A DNA stretch of 64,000 nt from Nitrospira sp. (lineage in GTDB: Bacteria; Nitrospirota; Nitrospiria; Nitrospirales; Nitrospiraceae). The stretch covers positions 248,001-312,000 of the forward strand of contig JACOEK010000002.1 in the NCBI GenBank assembly GCA_024998595.1, in the 5' to 3' direction. Below, in pieces: positions 16,146-24,548 of this stretch (positions are counted from its first letter, which is position 1; each line of letters opens with the position of its first letter). Under the pieces are notes generated by a model. It did not search any database. It was not told the origin of the DNA and saw only the letters and a program-made list of their open reading frames with translations. The translations under genes were made by a program, and so were the position numbers.

Positions 16146-17570
16146 CTACGTCTGAATGGCGGGGAACGTCAACATGAAGACGGACCCTTTACCCACTTCG
16201 CTCTCCACGGCAATGGCGCCATGATGAGCTTCCACAATTTCTTTTACGATGGGGAGGCCGAGGCCATGCCCGCCCGAATCCCTGGCGCGAGCGGGGTCCG
16301 TCCGGTAAAAAGGCTCGAAGAGATGCGGTAGGTGTTCGCGGGCAATCCCTTGCCCGGTATCTCGAACCGCGACTTGCACCTGATTCTGCGTACCGCTCAA
16401 GCATAACGCGACAGTTCCACCCGGATCGGTATACCGCAAGGCGTTATCCAGCAAATTGATGAACACTTGCTTGAGCCGTTCGGCATCACCTAAGACCGGC
16501 TGCACCGGTTCCTCTTCCAAGACCAATGTCAGACGCCGGTCCTCCGCCACCGGAGTGAGGTCCTCGATCAATTCTTTCAGCAACGGCTGGAGCTCCAGGA
16601 CCGACAGCTCTACCGGCGGCCGCTCGCCGGCAAACCGCGCGAGCGTCAGGAGCGAACGCGTCAGGACGATGAGGCGCTGCACTTGATCGAGATTGGAGAC
16701 CAGCACGTCGCGATAGTCTTCAGCCGATCGTGAGCGCTGCAACGCGACTTCCAAGTTGCCCTGCATCACAGTCAGCGGGGTTTTCATCTCATGCGCGGCA
16801 TAATCGGTAAACCGTCGCTGGCTCTCTGAGGCCCGCTGCAACCGATCCAACATCGCGTTGAACGCTTGGGCCAGCCGCTCGAATTCTTCAAACGGGGCAT
16901 TCAGATTGGCGCGCGAACGCAGGGCTGACTCGGAAATACTCTCGGCGGTGCGACTCAACGCTTCCACCGGATCCAGCACCTTCCTGGCCAGCCACCCGCT
17001 GCCAAACCAGGATGTGGCCAGGACGGCCACCGATCCGAGCATGAGCAGACCCATGAGACTTCGGTGAGTTCTGCGAAAAAATGCCAGAGACTCTTCGGCC
17101 TGCAGCAGGTATCGTACTTCCTCCTGCTGCCGAATCGGGACAAACACCTGGCGCACCGAAACCCCCGAGTCCATCTCGAGGGTCTCATACACCACTTCGC
17201 CCCGCTTGCCTCGCGCCAGCACCGCTTCGTCTACCGACGGCCTTGGCACCACGGCGCTCCCCTGCCAGACGACCGTACCATCGAGCGCCAGGATATGGAC
17301 GGAGTGCGAGACCTCGCGGAGTTCCTTCATCCGGTCATCGGCCACCTGCGCGCCGCGCGGCACCACAATCTCATGGTCCGACCGCTTCAGAAGTTCCGGT
17401 CGTTGTTCGATCAACTCGGCGAGGGTATCCGCGAAACCGAACAATCGTCCGTCTACATATTGCTGCAGCAGACTATGAAACCCTGTGTAGACGACCACGT
17501 TGAATCCGCCCAGCAGGACCGCGATCAAGGCCACCGTATAGAGCCGGAATTGAGCGCGAAAGCTGCTCAC
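16146..17570 (-). CDS. Membrane sensor histidine kinase (HAMP-HisKA-HATPase)
   Basis: The 474-aa protein has two membrane segments (about 8-30 and 172-193) enclosing a periplasmic sensor domain of about 140 residues, then HAMP, a HisKA box with the phospho-acceptor His in AAHEMKTPLTVM near 260, and a HATPase with N-box NLLDNALRY, G1 DTGQGI and G2 GGHGLGLPIVKEI. Its architecture matches heavy-metal or envelope-stress kinases of the CusS/BaeS group. It overlaps the response regulator gene by 4 bases. The ligand is unknown. Confidence 0.93.
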   Translation of the reverse strand: MSSFRAQFRLYTVALIAVLLGGFNVVVYTGFHSLLQQYVDGRLFGFADTLAELIEQRPELLKRSDHEIVVPRGAQVADDRMKELREVSHSVHILALDGTVVWQGSAVVPRPSVDEAVLARGKRGEVVYETLEMDSGVSVRQVFVPIRQQEEVRYLLQAEESLAFFRRTHRSLMGLLMLGSVAVLATSWFGSGWLARKVLDPVEALSRTAESISESALRSRANLNAPFEEFERLAQAFNAMLDRLQRASESQRRFTDYAAHEMKTPLTVMQGNLEVALQRSRSAEDYRDVLVSNLDQVQRLIVLTRSLLTLARFAGERPPVELSVLELQPLLKELIEDLTPVAEDRRLTLVLEEEPVQPVLGDAERLKQVFINLLDNALRYTDPGGTVALCLSGTQNQVQVAVRDTGQGIAREHLPHLFEPFYRTDPARARDSGGHGLGLPIVKEIVEAHHGAIAVESEVGKGSVFMLTFPAIQT

Positions 17571-18241
17571 TCACTCGCCTCCAGCTTGTAGCCCACGCCG
17601 CGCACCGTGGCGATCAAGGGAACGGCAAAATCCTTATCGATCTTGACGCGCAACGAGCGGATGTAAACGTCCACCACATTCGTCATCGGATCATAGTTCA
17701 GCCCCCAGACGCGCTCCAGAATCGCCGTGCGGGTGAGTACGATATCGCGGTTCCGCAGAAGAAATTCCAATAGGGAGAATTCCTTGCTCGTCAGCGTAAT
17801 GTCTTTTCCTCCCCGCCACACCCGCCGGGAGGCCGGGTCCATCTCGAGATCCTTCGCCTTCAGCCGGCTGCCGACATGCGGCCCGCCTCGCCGCAGCAGC
17901 GCTCTGATGCGTGCGACTAGTTCCGTAAACGCAAACGGTTTGGTCAAATAATCATCCGCTCCGGCGTCCAAGCCGGCAACCTTATCCTCTACCGAATCGC
18001 GGGCGGTCAGCAGGAGAATCGGCGTACGGTTCCCGCGTTCACGAAGGCGCCGGCACAGCGTCAACCCGTCCACCTTGGGGAGCATCACGTCCACGATCAA
18101 CAGATCGTAACTTTCATCCACGGCCAGCATGAGCCCGGATTCGCCGTCGGCGACCATCTCCACCGTATGCCGCTCTTCTTGCAATCCCTTACGAAGGAAT
18201 TGCGCCAGGTCGGCGTCGTCTTCGATGACTAGAATTCGCAT
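17567..18241 (-). CDS. OmpR-family response regulator
   Basis: The 224-aa product starts at the ATG at 18241 (MRILVIEDD). The receiver domain has the acidic pair ED, the phospho-acceptor Asp in LLIVDVMLP near 51 and the conserved Lys in YLTKPF. The C-terminal winged helix includes SKEFSLLEFLLRN and the ending TVRGVGYKLE. It is encoded with its kinase (4-base overlap). A perfect palindrome 99 bases upstream of the start suggests autoregulation. The overall style resembles CopR/CusR regulators, but metal control is not shown. Confidence 0.95.
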   Translation of the reverse strand: MRILVIEDDADLAQFLRKGLQEERHTVEMVADGESGLMLAVDESYDLLIVDVMLPKVDGLTLCRRLRERGNRTPILLLTARDSVEDKVAGLDAGADDYLTKPFAFTELVARIRALLRRGGPHVGSRLKAKDLEMDPASRRVWRGGKDITLTSKEFSLLEFLLRNRDIVLTRTAILERVWGLNYDPMTNVVDVYIRSLRVKIDKDFAVPLIATVRGVGYKLEASE

Positions 18242-18339
18242 GCGTGCCTCGTTTCCGTCGCAACCGAACAGGCCGAGCACCGGGGCATCGTGCCGTAGAA
18301 TAGCGCCATCATATCAGGGACAGAGCAGCGGTTTCCCCC

Positions 18340-18357
18340 CATGAAGACTTCTTCATG
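18340..18357. promoter_or_regulatory. Palindromic operator, copy 2 (upstream of the response regulator) with extra half-site
   Basis: CATGAAGA-CT-TCTTCATG is a perfect palindrome with the same arms as copy 1 at 16045-16064. A further half-site TCTTCAT follows at 18361-18367, 11 bases after the right arm, about one helical turn. It is the likely autoregulatory site of the OmpR-family regulator. Confidence 0.65.
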
Positions 18358-18466
18358 CGGTCTTCATCCCTGTCTCATGTGCCGATGAGGCAGAAAAAGC
18401 GAGCGATGATGAGGGCGCGGCAGAACGGAGGGGGCAGTGCATATGGAACGGCGCAAAACCGGGGGA

Positions 18467-19003
18467 TTACCAAAACATCATGCTCGACCTTGCTATCTGC
18501 GTCACTCCCCACAACAGAAAGAGGCCATACACCGTGCCGAAAAACCAGGGAAAGCTGATCGCCCGATGCGCCCACCATTGACGATGTTGTCGAAACGCCC
18601 AGGAGGGCGCGAACGAGCGCGGCTCATTCGTCTCATCCACAATCGTTTCCCGATGCTCGCGCAGGCGATAGAGACTACTCACCGGCTTCCGGTCCAGCCA
18701 GTCGGGCATGGATTCAATGCCTCGAAGCTGCCATTCCCACAAGGCGTTCTGCCCGGAAAACCGTCCCAGTACGATCGCCATTTGCGCACTCATGAGAATC
18801 CCGATCGTGCTGAGCAACACGATCACCAGCGTGAAGGGCAAGGCCAGGGATTCACGCGACACGAGCAAGCCGATGACCGCGACAAAGATGGAATTGGCCG
18901 TCAGATAATCCGACAACATGGTGTGGTAATCGCGAACGCCGGCGGTCCAGAGCGTCAACAAATGATTGTAGTCGGACTGCATGGTGTCGTGATTCTGTGC
19001 CAT
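18467..19003 (-). CDS. Multi-span membrane protein of unknown function
   Basis: The product has 178 aa from the ATG at 19003, which has GGAG nine bases upstream; a GTG at 19033 is the alternative. It has an N-terminal helical stretch (QSDYNHLLTLW), two adjacent membrane spans near residues 45-85, a conserved-looking amphipathic middle with WEWQLRGIE, and a last span near 150-172. The shape is reminiscent of small octameric-type membrane proteins found beside stress genes, but I do not recognise a named family with confidence. It follows the trehalose-synthase-like gene on the same strand. Confidence 0.7.
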   Translation of the reverse strand: MAQNHDTMQSDYNHLLTLWTAGVRDYHTMLSDYLTANSIFVAVIGLLVSRESLALPFTLVIVLLSTIGILMSAQMAIVLGRFSGQNALWEWQLRGIESMPDWLDRKPVSSLYRLREHRETIVDETNEPRSFAPSWAFRQHRQWWAHRAISFPWFFGTVYGLFLLWGVTQIARSSMMFW

Positions 19004-19045
19004 ACGGCTATGCTCCATGGCCGGCTTGTTCACTCGGGCGACGGA

Positions 19046-20320
19046 TCACGGGGCGCCTAAGACCTGTTTAATCAGCCGCAATTCATCGCGCACCAGCCGG
19101 GGCATCAGGAAATGCCGGCGCACATGGTCACGTCCGGCTCGCCCGAACTCCCCGCGCTCGCCGGGGTGGCGTAGCAGATGATGCACGCGCTCGGCACAAG
19201 CCTCAACGCTGCCGACAAGGTTCTTCTGGAAGGGCTCAGGGAATTGCATCGGAATGCCGCCCGTGTTTCCGGCGACGACCGGTTTTTCTTTCCAGAGGGC
19301 TTCGGACACCACCAGTCCGAACCCTTCCCGTAACGATTTCTGAATCACCACATCGCAGCCACGCTGAAACGCATTGACCTCCATACTTCCCACCCCGGCC
19401 AGATTCGTAAAAACAAACAGGTCGGGATCGTTGGCCGCCTCCTCTTCCACCCGATCAAGGATTTCCCATCCTTCGGGATCGTCGCCGGCCATGGCTCCGA
19501 TGAGGACCAGCTGGACCTCCGGCATATCTTCTTTAACCAGCCGATAGGCGCGCACCACTCCGAGCGGATCTTTCCAGGGATCGAACCGCGACACCTGGAG
19601 CAGAAGCGGCCTGGCGGGATCCACGCCGGAATCGGCCATGACGCGGCGGCACAGATCGATCGGCAACTCCATATTCTTCGTGGCCAACGGATCGATAGCC
19701 GGAGCGATGAAGGACACTCGTTTGGCCGCCAACTGCGGCAGCACGAACTGGTTCATGGTAAACACGAGCGCTTCGTACTCCTCCAACAAAGGCCGGAGAA
19801 ATTGACTAACCTCCTTGTCCGGCGCCGAGCTGTCGATGTGGCAACGCCAGATCCATTTTGCGTCTCGAGGCCCTGCGAAGTGGCGTATGGCGGCGGGCTG
19901 CGGATCATGAACGATGTAGAGATCGTAATCGTTGCCCAAGGCCTTGGCACTGCGTTCATTGACCTTCAGATACAGATCCTGCTCGGTCTTTCCCAAGCCA
20001 TAATGTCCGCCCTGCAAGGCGTTATGAAACGCCTTGGTGATGGAAAAAAACTCCGGCTCGCCATGGATCAAGCGCCAGTCTGCCCGGACGCCGAGCGCCT
20101 GCAGCATGGGGATATATCGCGCCAGCAGTTCCGCCACGCCTCCGCCCGCTGCCGTGGAATTTACATGGCAAATCTTCACGCCCTGTAGACTTTTTGCCAG
20201 CGAGGTCAATTCCTCGTACTCTTCATCGGTCATGAGACTGCGGTACCCGCTGATATTGGCTTCGATTGCCCCGCAACGGCGGCCGATTCCCACTTTCGGT
20301 AATTGCGTCTGTATGTCCAT
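19046..20320 (-). CDS. GT4 glycosyltransferase, trehalose synthase (TreT)-like
   Basis: The 424-aa protein contains HVNSTAAGGGVAELL near residue 55, the nucleotide-sugar GT4 signature LQVSRFDPWKDPLGVVRAY near 245 and the ESLREGFGLVVSEALWKEKPVV acceptor-side motif near 335 (seen in two parts). The early motif and overall length match archaeal-type trehalose synthase TreT, which makes trehalose from NDP-glucose and glucose. It sits among stress genes, consistent with compatible-solute synthesis. Exact sugar specificity cannot be read from sequence. Confidence 0.85.
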   Translation of the reverse strand: MDIQTQLPKVGIGRRCGAIEANISGYRSLMTDEEYEELTSLAKSLQGVKICHVNSTAAGGGVAELLARYIPMLQALGVRADWRLIHGEPEFFSITKAFHNALQGGHYGLGKTEQDLYLKVNERSAKALGNDYDLYIVHDPQPAAIRHFAGPRDAKWIWRCHIDSSAPDKEVSQFLRPLLEEYEALVFTMNQFVLPQLAAKRVSFIAPAIDPLATKNMELPIDLCRRVMADSGVDPARPLLLQVSRFDPWKDPLGVVRAYRLVKEDMPEVQLVLIGAMAGDDPEGWEILDRVEEEAANDPDLFVFTNLAGVGSMEVNAFQRGCDVVIQKSLREGFGLVVSEALWKEKPVVAGNTGGIPMQFPEPFQKNLVGSVEACAERVHHLLRHPGERGEFGRAGRDHVRRHFLMPRLVRDELRLIKQVLGAP

Positions 20321-20353
20321 GCTGCCCGAATCTCCTTGATTCCTTGTCGAACT

Positions 20354-20830
20354 TCAACCAAACGTGAGGCGTACCCAGGCGCCGAGATAATGTGTCATGG
20401 CCACGACAGCGAGACCGATGACCACATGCTCACCGATCACTTTCCAGGGTGGCACTCGTTGCGCGCGCGCCAGGGCATAACTGAGCAACGCCAAGAGAGT
20501 CAGCCCCCAGAGAAGGCTGGCTACAACGGCAAGATCCAACGGCATGAGCAGCACGGGAACGGCGAAGGTCGCGGCGATGACGAACTTGGCCACAAACGTC
20601 GCCACCGTCGACGCCCAGATGTCCTGCGTATTGCCATGGTTCTTGGATTCTTCGGCCACGTGGATGCCTAACGCATCGGACATGGCATCAGCCAGCGCAA
20701 TAGTGAGAATTCCACCCAATACCGCGGGCATGGAATGGGTGCCTGCGTGCAGCCCGACCATCAAACCGAGCGTGGTGATCACGCCAGAGGTCAGTCCAAA
20801 ACTGAACCCGACCTTCAGCGCAGTGCGCAT
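20354..20830 (-). CDS. VIT1/CCC1-like membrane protein
   Basis: The 158-aa protein has about five membrane spans. It opens with FGLTSGVITTLGLMVGL and has LADAMSDALGIHVAEES near 50, which matches the first half of VIT1/CCC1 iron/manganese transporters, where the Asp and Met-rich helix line the path. It is shorter than the usual transporters (about 230 aa) and lacks the cytoplasmic metal-binding loop, so transport is uncertain. Confidence 0.75.
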   Translation of the reverse strand: MRTALKVGFSFGLTSGVITTLGLMVGLHAGTHSMPAVLGGILTIALADAMSDALGIHVAEESKNHGNTQDIWASTVATFVAKFVIAATFAVPVLLMPLDLAVVASLLWGLTLLALLSYALARAQRVPPWKVIGEHVVIGLAVVAMTHYLGAWVRLTFG

Positions 20831-20886
20831 ACCCGAGACCGTTTCATCCTGAACTCCTTAATCATCTTCTCGCCGGCCGCTGGCGC

Positions 20887-21534
20887 TCAACAGGTTTCCC
20901 CTGCCGATCTTCGCAGACAGGATGTGATCCAGTCATTCATTGCGGCCAATACAGTCGCTACCGCACGATTGGCGGCCAGCACCCCGCCATACGCATCCTC
21001 GGTCGGGGCTGCCTCCAGTGCCTCAAAATTCCTGGCGCCCATGACACGTTGCGCTTTGACATCCATCAAGTGCGCGCGCAACTGCACGCGGCTCCGGCTC
21101 GGCTGCTGAAGAAATTCCTGTTGCACGAGCAGGCCGGAAAGATCCAGCTGGTAGTCACCCCTGACCCCGGTCGGCATCGGCACTACGACCCGCCAGAGTC
21201 CCGTCGTTTCCAAAGATCGAACCAATAAGGGCATCATCATGCGTGACGGGACATCGACCCACACATGGGTGGCATAATAACTCACTTCAGACGGCCGCCG
21301 CAGATAAGCCATGCGCGGCTGCTCAAATCCCGCTGCTGCCTGCGGCACCCCCACCACCAAGACACCCTGAGCGCCTGTCGGCGCGTCGTGGGGCACCGTT
21401 TCACGAGCTACTCCCTCGCGCATCAGCACGAAGGTACGGACCGGATTGTCTTCCGACCTCGGCAGCCCACAGGCGGTGGCTGCCCAGGCCGTCATCACCA
21501 ATCCCAACCATGTCATCACGCGACGAAGCCGCAC
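20887..21534 (-). CDS. ABC-transport auxiliary lipoprotein (PqiC/MlaB-operon type)
   Basis: The product has about 215 aa, starting at a GTG at 21534 with GAGG seven bases upstream; a GTG at 21552 overlaps mlaD further. A lipoprotein signal ends at AATACGLP. The body contains RMAYLRRPSEVSYYATHVWVD split over two strands and PMPTGVRGDYQLDLSGLLVQQEF-like repeats, which match the ABC-type transport auxiliary component family. It closes an mlaE-mlaF-mlaD operon, so it is probably the outer-membrane partner of the lipid transporter. Confidence 0.85.
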   Translation of the reverse strand: MRLRRVMTWLGLVMTAWAATACGLPRSEDNPVRTFVLMREGVARETVPHDAPTGAQGVLVVGVPQAAAGFEQPRMAYLRRPSEVSYYATHVWVDVPSRMMMPLLVRSLETTGLWRVVVPMPTGVRGDYQLDLSGLLVQQEFLQQPSRSRVQLRAHLMDVKAQRVMGARNFEALEAAPTEDAYGGVLAANRAVATVLAAMNDWITSCLRRSAGETC

Positions 21535-21544
21535 GACTTGTCCT

Positions 21545-22507
21545 CTATTCACCAGGGCCCTTGGACTGACCCGGTCGGCCGAGCACCAACACGTTCGGCT
21601 GACGTTCGACTTGTTGAGCCACCCGATTCATCGTGGCCGTGAGTTGCCGTAATTCACTAACCAGGAGCCCTGCGTCTGCCAGGGTCTGCCGTGAAAATTG
21701 TTCAACGCCCGGTTTGCTGGCACCCACCATCTCTCCGACCTCACGGCTCGTTCGCGCCACCTCCGCTGTCATCTGCTGTACGGCCGTAGCACTTTTTCCC
21801 ATGCGATCCAAGAGCGCCGGCAGCTGAGTTCCCAGGTGCTCCGTCAGGCGTGCCATCCGCTCTGCCGCCTCCGCCGCATGCTGCGCTCCACGATCAACCT
21901 GACCACTTCGGGACGCCAACACCTTCGTGACCTCTCCCAGGTCCTTCAGGATCTGTCTGAACTGCGCGCGATTTTCCTCATCCAACACCAGAGACGCATT
22001 CTGCGCGAGGCCATTCACATTGGCCACCAGATTCGAGAGGCCCTGCTCCGACAACAGTTTGGCCAGCGCTCCATCCAAGCGGCCGAATAAGGAGGGGACA
22101 CTGGTGATGACGGGGTACATCTGCCCTGGAACGGGAGCCAACGGCGGCCCCTCCCTCGTTCCTCCCGTCAAATTCAGCGTCACCAATCCCGTGAGCCCTT
22201 GTGTCACCAGAACCGCTTGCGTATCCGTCTTGATAGGTGTCCCTCCGACAATGTCCAGCGTTATCCGAACCTCCTCGGAGTTCTCAGGGTTGAGGATGAC
22301 CTCCTTTACGCGCCCGACATCCACCCCGCGATACTTGACGGTCGAATCGACGCTGAGTCCGGCGACGGATTCCCTCGTGTAGACATAATACCGATCGTAG
22401 ACGCCGCGGTAATCCGTCTTACCCAGCCAGAGAACCGCACCAAGTACCGTGGCGCCCAGTAAGAGGACGAATGCGCCGACGACGATGTAATTCACCTTCG
22501 GTTCCAT
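21545..22507 (-). CDS. mlaD: MlaD-family substrate-binding protein (MCE domain)
   Basis: The 320-aa protein starts at the ATG at 22507 with AGAGGT upstream. One N-terminal membrane anchor (7-29) precedes an MCE domain with VDSTVKYRGVDVGRV near 55, GTPIKTDTQAVL and QGLTGLVTLNLTGG. A long helical C-terminal region with coiled-coil character follows. MCE proteins form hexameric rings that pass lipids across the periplasm. It lies between the ATPase gene and the auxiliary lipoprotein gene. Confidence 0.92.
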   Translation of the reverse strand: MEPKVNYIVVGAFVLLLGATVLGAVLWLGKTDYRGVYDRYYVYTRESVAGLSVDSTVKYRGVDVGRVKEVILNPENSEEVRITLDIVGGTPIKTDTQAVLVTQGLTGLVTLNLTGGTREGPPLAPVPGQMYPVITSVPSLFGRLDGALAKLLSEQGLSNLVANVNGLAQNASLVLDEENRAQFRQILKDLGEVTKVLASRSGQVDRGAQHAAEAAERMARLTEHLGTQLPALLDRMGKSATAVQQMTAEVARTSREVGEMVGASKPGVEQFSRQTLADAGLLVSELRQLTATMNRVAQQVERQPNVLVLGRPGQSKGPGE

Positions 22508-22517
22508 CCGGCACCTC

Positions 22518-23324
22518 TCAGTCGCGAGGCAACGCTCCACCGCTGTGATTCAGCTGAGCGGCGCGCCCGCGGGGACCGTGAAAATAATTCCGGACGGCAG
22601 GATCGTCCGAGGCCGCCAGGCTCTCCATGGTACCCATTCCCAGCACACGTCCCTCCCCCAGCACTACCACTCGATCCGCGATGCGCCACAGCGAATCAAG
22701 GTCATGGGTCACCATCACGACGGTCAATCCCAACAGTCGCTTCAAATCGAGCACCAGATCATCAAAGCCGGCGGCAATCATCGGATCCAAGCCGGCCGTG
22801 GGCTCATCGAGGAACAACAGCTCAGGGTCCATTACGATGGCACGGGCCAGCGCGGCGCGCCGCCTCATACCCCCGCTGAGTTCGCGCGGGAATTTCAACG
22901 CGCTGTCCGGCGGCAAGCCGACCAGGGCGATTTTTAATGCCACGATATCCCGGATCAGTCCGGCACTCAACGAGGTGTGCTCCCGTAACGGCACCGCAAC
23001 GTTTTCCGCCAGTGTCATGGAACTGAACAACGCGCCATGCTGGAACATGACTCCGAAGCGGCGGTGCAAGGAACCCCCGTCGGCCTGTTGAAGCTCGCGG
23101 CTGTCGGCGCCCAGCAATGTGATCGTTCCGGCCGTCGGGTTCAGCAGCCCGATGATTTCGCGCAAGAGCGTGGATTTCCCGCAGCCGTTGCCGCCGGCAA
23201 TGGCGAACACCTCGCCCTTCACAACGGTGAGGCTCACGTCCTGATGCACAATCGCCGGCCCGAACTGCGTCGAGACCTGGCGCACTTCGATAATCGGCGT
23301 CCCGGTGTGCCCGGCGAGAGACAT
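22518..23324 (-). CDS. mlaF: ABC transporter ATP-binding protein (MlaF-like)
   Basis: The 268-aa protein shows Walker A GGNGCGKST near 43, signature RELSGGMRRRAALARA near 143, Walker B LLFLDEPTAGLD near 168 and the switch His in VTHDLDS. The REL-SGGM-RRR pattern and operon context match the Mla lipid transporter ATPase. It energises the MlaE-type permease encoded just upstream. Confidence 0.94.
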   Translation of the reverse strand: MSLAGHTGTPIIEVRQVSTQFGPAIVHQDVSLTVVKGEVFAIAGGNGCGKSTLLREIIGLLNPTAGTITLLGADSRELQQADGGSLHRRFGVMFQHGALFSSMTLAENVAVPLREHTSLSAGLIRDIVALKIALVGLPPDSALKFPRELSGGMRRRAALARAIVMDPELLFLDEPTAGLDPMIAAGFDDLVLDLKRLLGLTVVMVTHDLDSLWRIADRVVVLGEGRVLGMGTMESLAASDDPAVRNYFHGPRGRAAQLNHSGGALPRD

Positions 23325-23400
23325 GACACCTACCGTCCCACGTGAAAGCGGAGCCCTTGGGCATCCTGTGGAGCAGCCTGCAGCCTTGTCGTACGTCTGC

Positions 23401-24540
23401 CTACAGGTTCCACCAATTCAGGATGATGCTGCACAGGGCGTCAAAAATGATGACGAGAAAAATGCTTTGCACCACGCTGATCGTCGTATGCCGTCCCACA
23501 TCATCCACTCCGCCTCGAATCTGAAAACCCTGATAACATCCGACCAGCGCAATGATGACGGCAAAAAACGGCGCCTTGCCGATGCCGATCAGGAAGTGCC
23601 GCACTGCCACGGCTTCCTCGAACCGCGATAGAAAGGCCGTGAAGCTCACGTTCAACTGATTCGAGGCGATCAACATCCCTCCGAACACCCCCAGCACGTC
23701 GGCGTAAACGGTCAACAACGGCAACGCCACGACCAGCGCCAACATCCGCGGCAAGACCAGCAGCTCGGTGGGCGACAATCCGAACGTTCGCAACGCATCC
23801 AGCTCCTCCGTCACTTTCATCGTGCCGATGTGTGCCGCGTAGGCCGACCCCGACCGTCCGGCGATCAATATGGCCCCGATCAGCGGCGCGATTTCACGCA
23901 GCAGCGAAATACCCACCAGGTCCACGATAAAGATATTGGTGCCGAACTTCCGCAACTGTTCGGCGCCCTGATACGCGATCACGACCCCGATCAGAAATGT
24001 CAGCAACCCGGTAATCGGCAGGGCATTCACTCCGTCGAGGCGAAGACTGTTCAACGCACTCCGCCAGCGCAGGCGAGCAGGCGACGGAGACACACGCAAC
24101 AGCGCAATCGAACTCTCCCCGATAAAGTCCAATCCGCGCAAAAGCCGGTCGACGAGATTTCTGATTGAAGATTGGAACCGCGCTTTCCCGTTCGGGCGCG
24201 CAGCCACATGCGCCATCATGGCCTCCCAATGGGCCGACACCAGGCTCATGAGCTGTGCATATTCGGACTGCAACCCTTCGACCGTCACCTCACAGCCGCG
24301 CCGCCTGGCTTCCATCACCGCCCGGGACAACACCACTGCCCCGCCGGTATCGAATGCCTGAATCCCGCTTCCCTCAAATCGCAGAGAACCACCAGCAGGC
24401 CATTCCATTAGTCTGAGGGTACGCTCGGCCGGCCCCACATCGGACATCGTCCACGAACCGAGACAACGCAGAGTTCGTCCCTCCATGAAAGTCATCGCAG
24501 CCGACTGTCCGCCTGGACCAGTTGTGTGAGGACGGTTCAT
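23401..24540 (-). CDS. mlaE: MlaE-type permease with N-terminal STAS-like domain
   Basis: The 379-aa product starts at the ATG at 24540, 8 bases after the previous stop. Residues about 20-110 form a STAS/MlaB-like domain (SLRFEGSGIQAFDTGGAVVL). The rest is the MlaE permease, with GAILIAGRSGSAYAAHIGTM near 240 and five membrane helices. Fusion of the MlaB-like part to the permease is known in several phyla. It acts with MlaF and MlaD in lipid traffic between the membranes. Confidence 0.92.
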   Translation of the reverse strand: MNRPHTTGPGGQSAAMTFMEGRTLRCLGSWTMSDVGPAERTLRLMEWPAGGSLRFEGSGIQAFDTGGAVVLSRAVMEARRRGCEVTVEGLQSEYAQLMSLVSAHWEAMMAHVAARPNGKARFQSSIRNLVDRLLRGLDFIGESSIALLRVSPSPARLRWRSALNSLRLDGVNALPITGLLTFLIGVVIAYQGAEQLRKFGTNIFIVDLVGISLLREIAPLIGAILIAGRSGSAYAAHIGTMKVTEELDALRTFGLSPTELLVLPRMLALVVALPLLTVYADVLGVFGGMLIASNQLNVSFTAFLSRFEEAVAVRHFLIGIGKAPFFAVIIALVGCYQGFQIRGGVDDVGRHTTISVVQSIFLVIIFDALCSIILNWWNL

Positions 24541-24548
24541 AGCCTGCT

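Noticed and set aside
20440-20460. GGCACTCGTTGCGC resembling a sigma-54 promoter
   Set aside because: GG-N10-GC spacing is met but the TTGC element is misplaced by two bases, and it lies inside the VIT1-like coding region.
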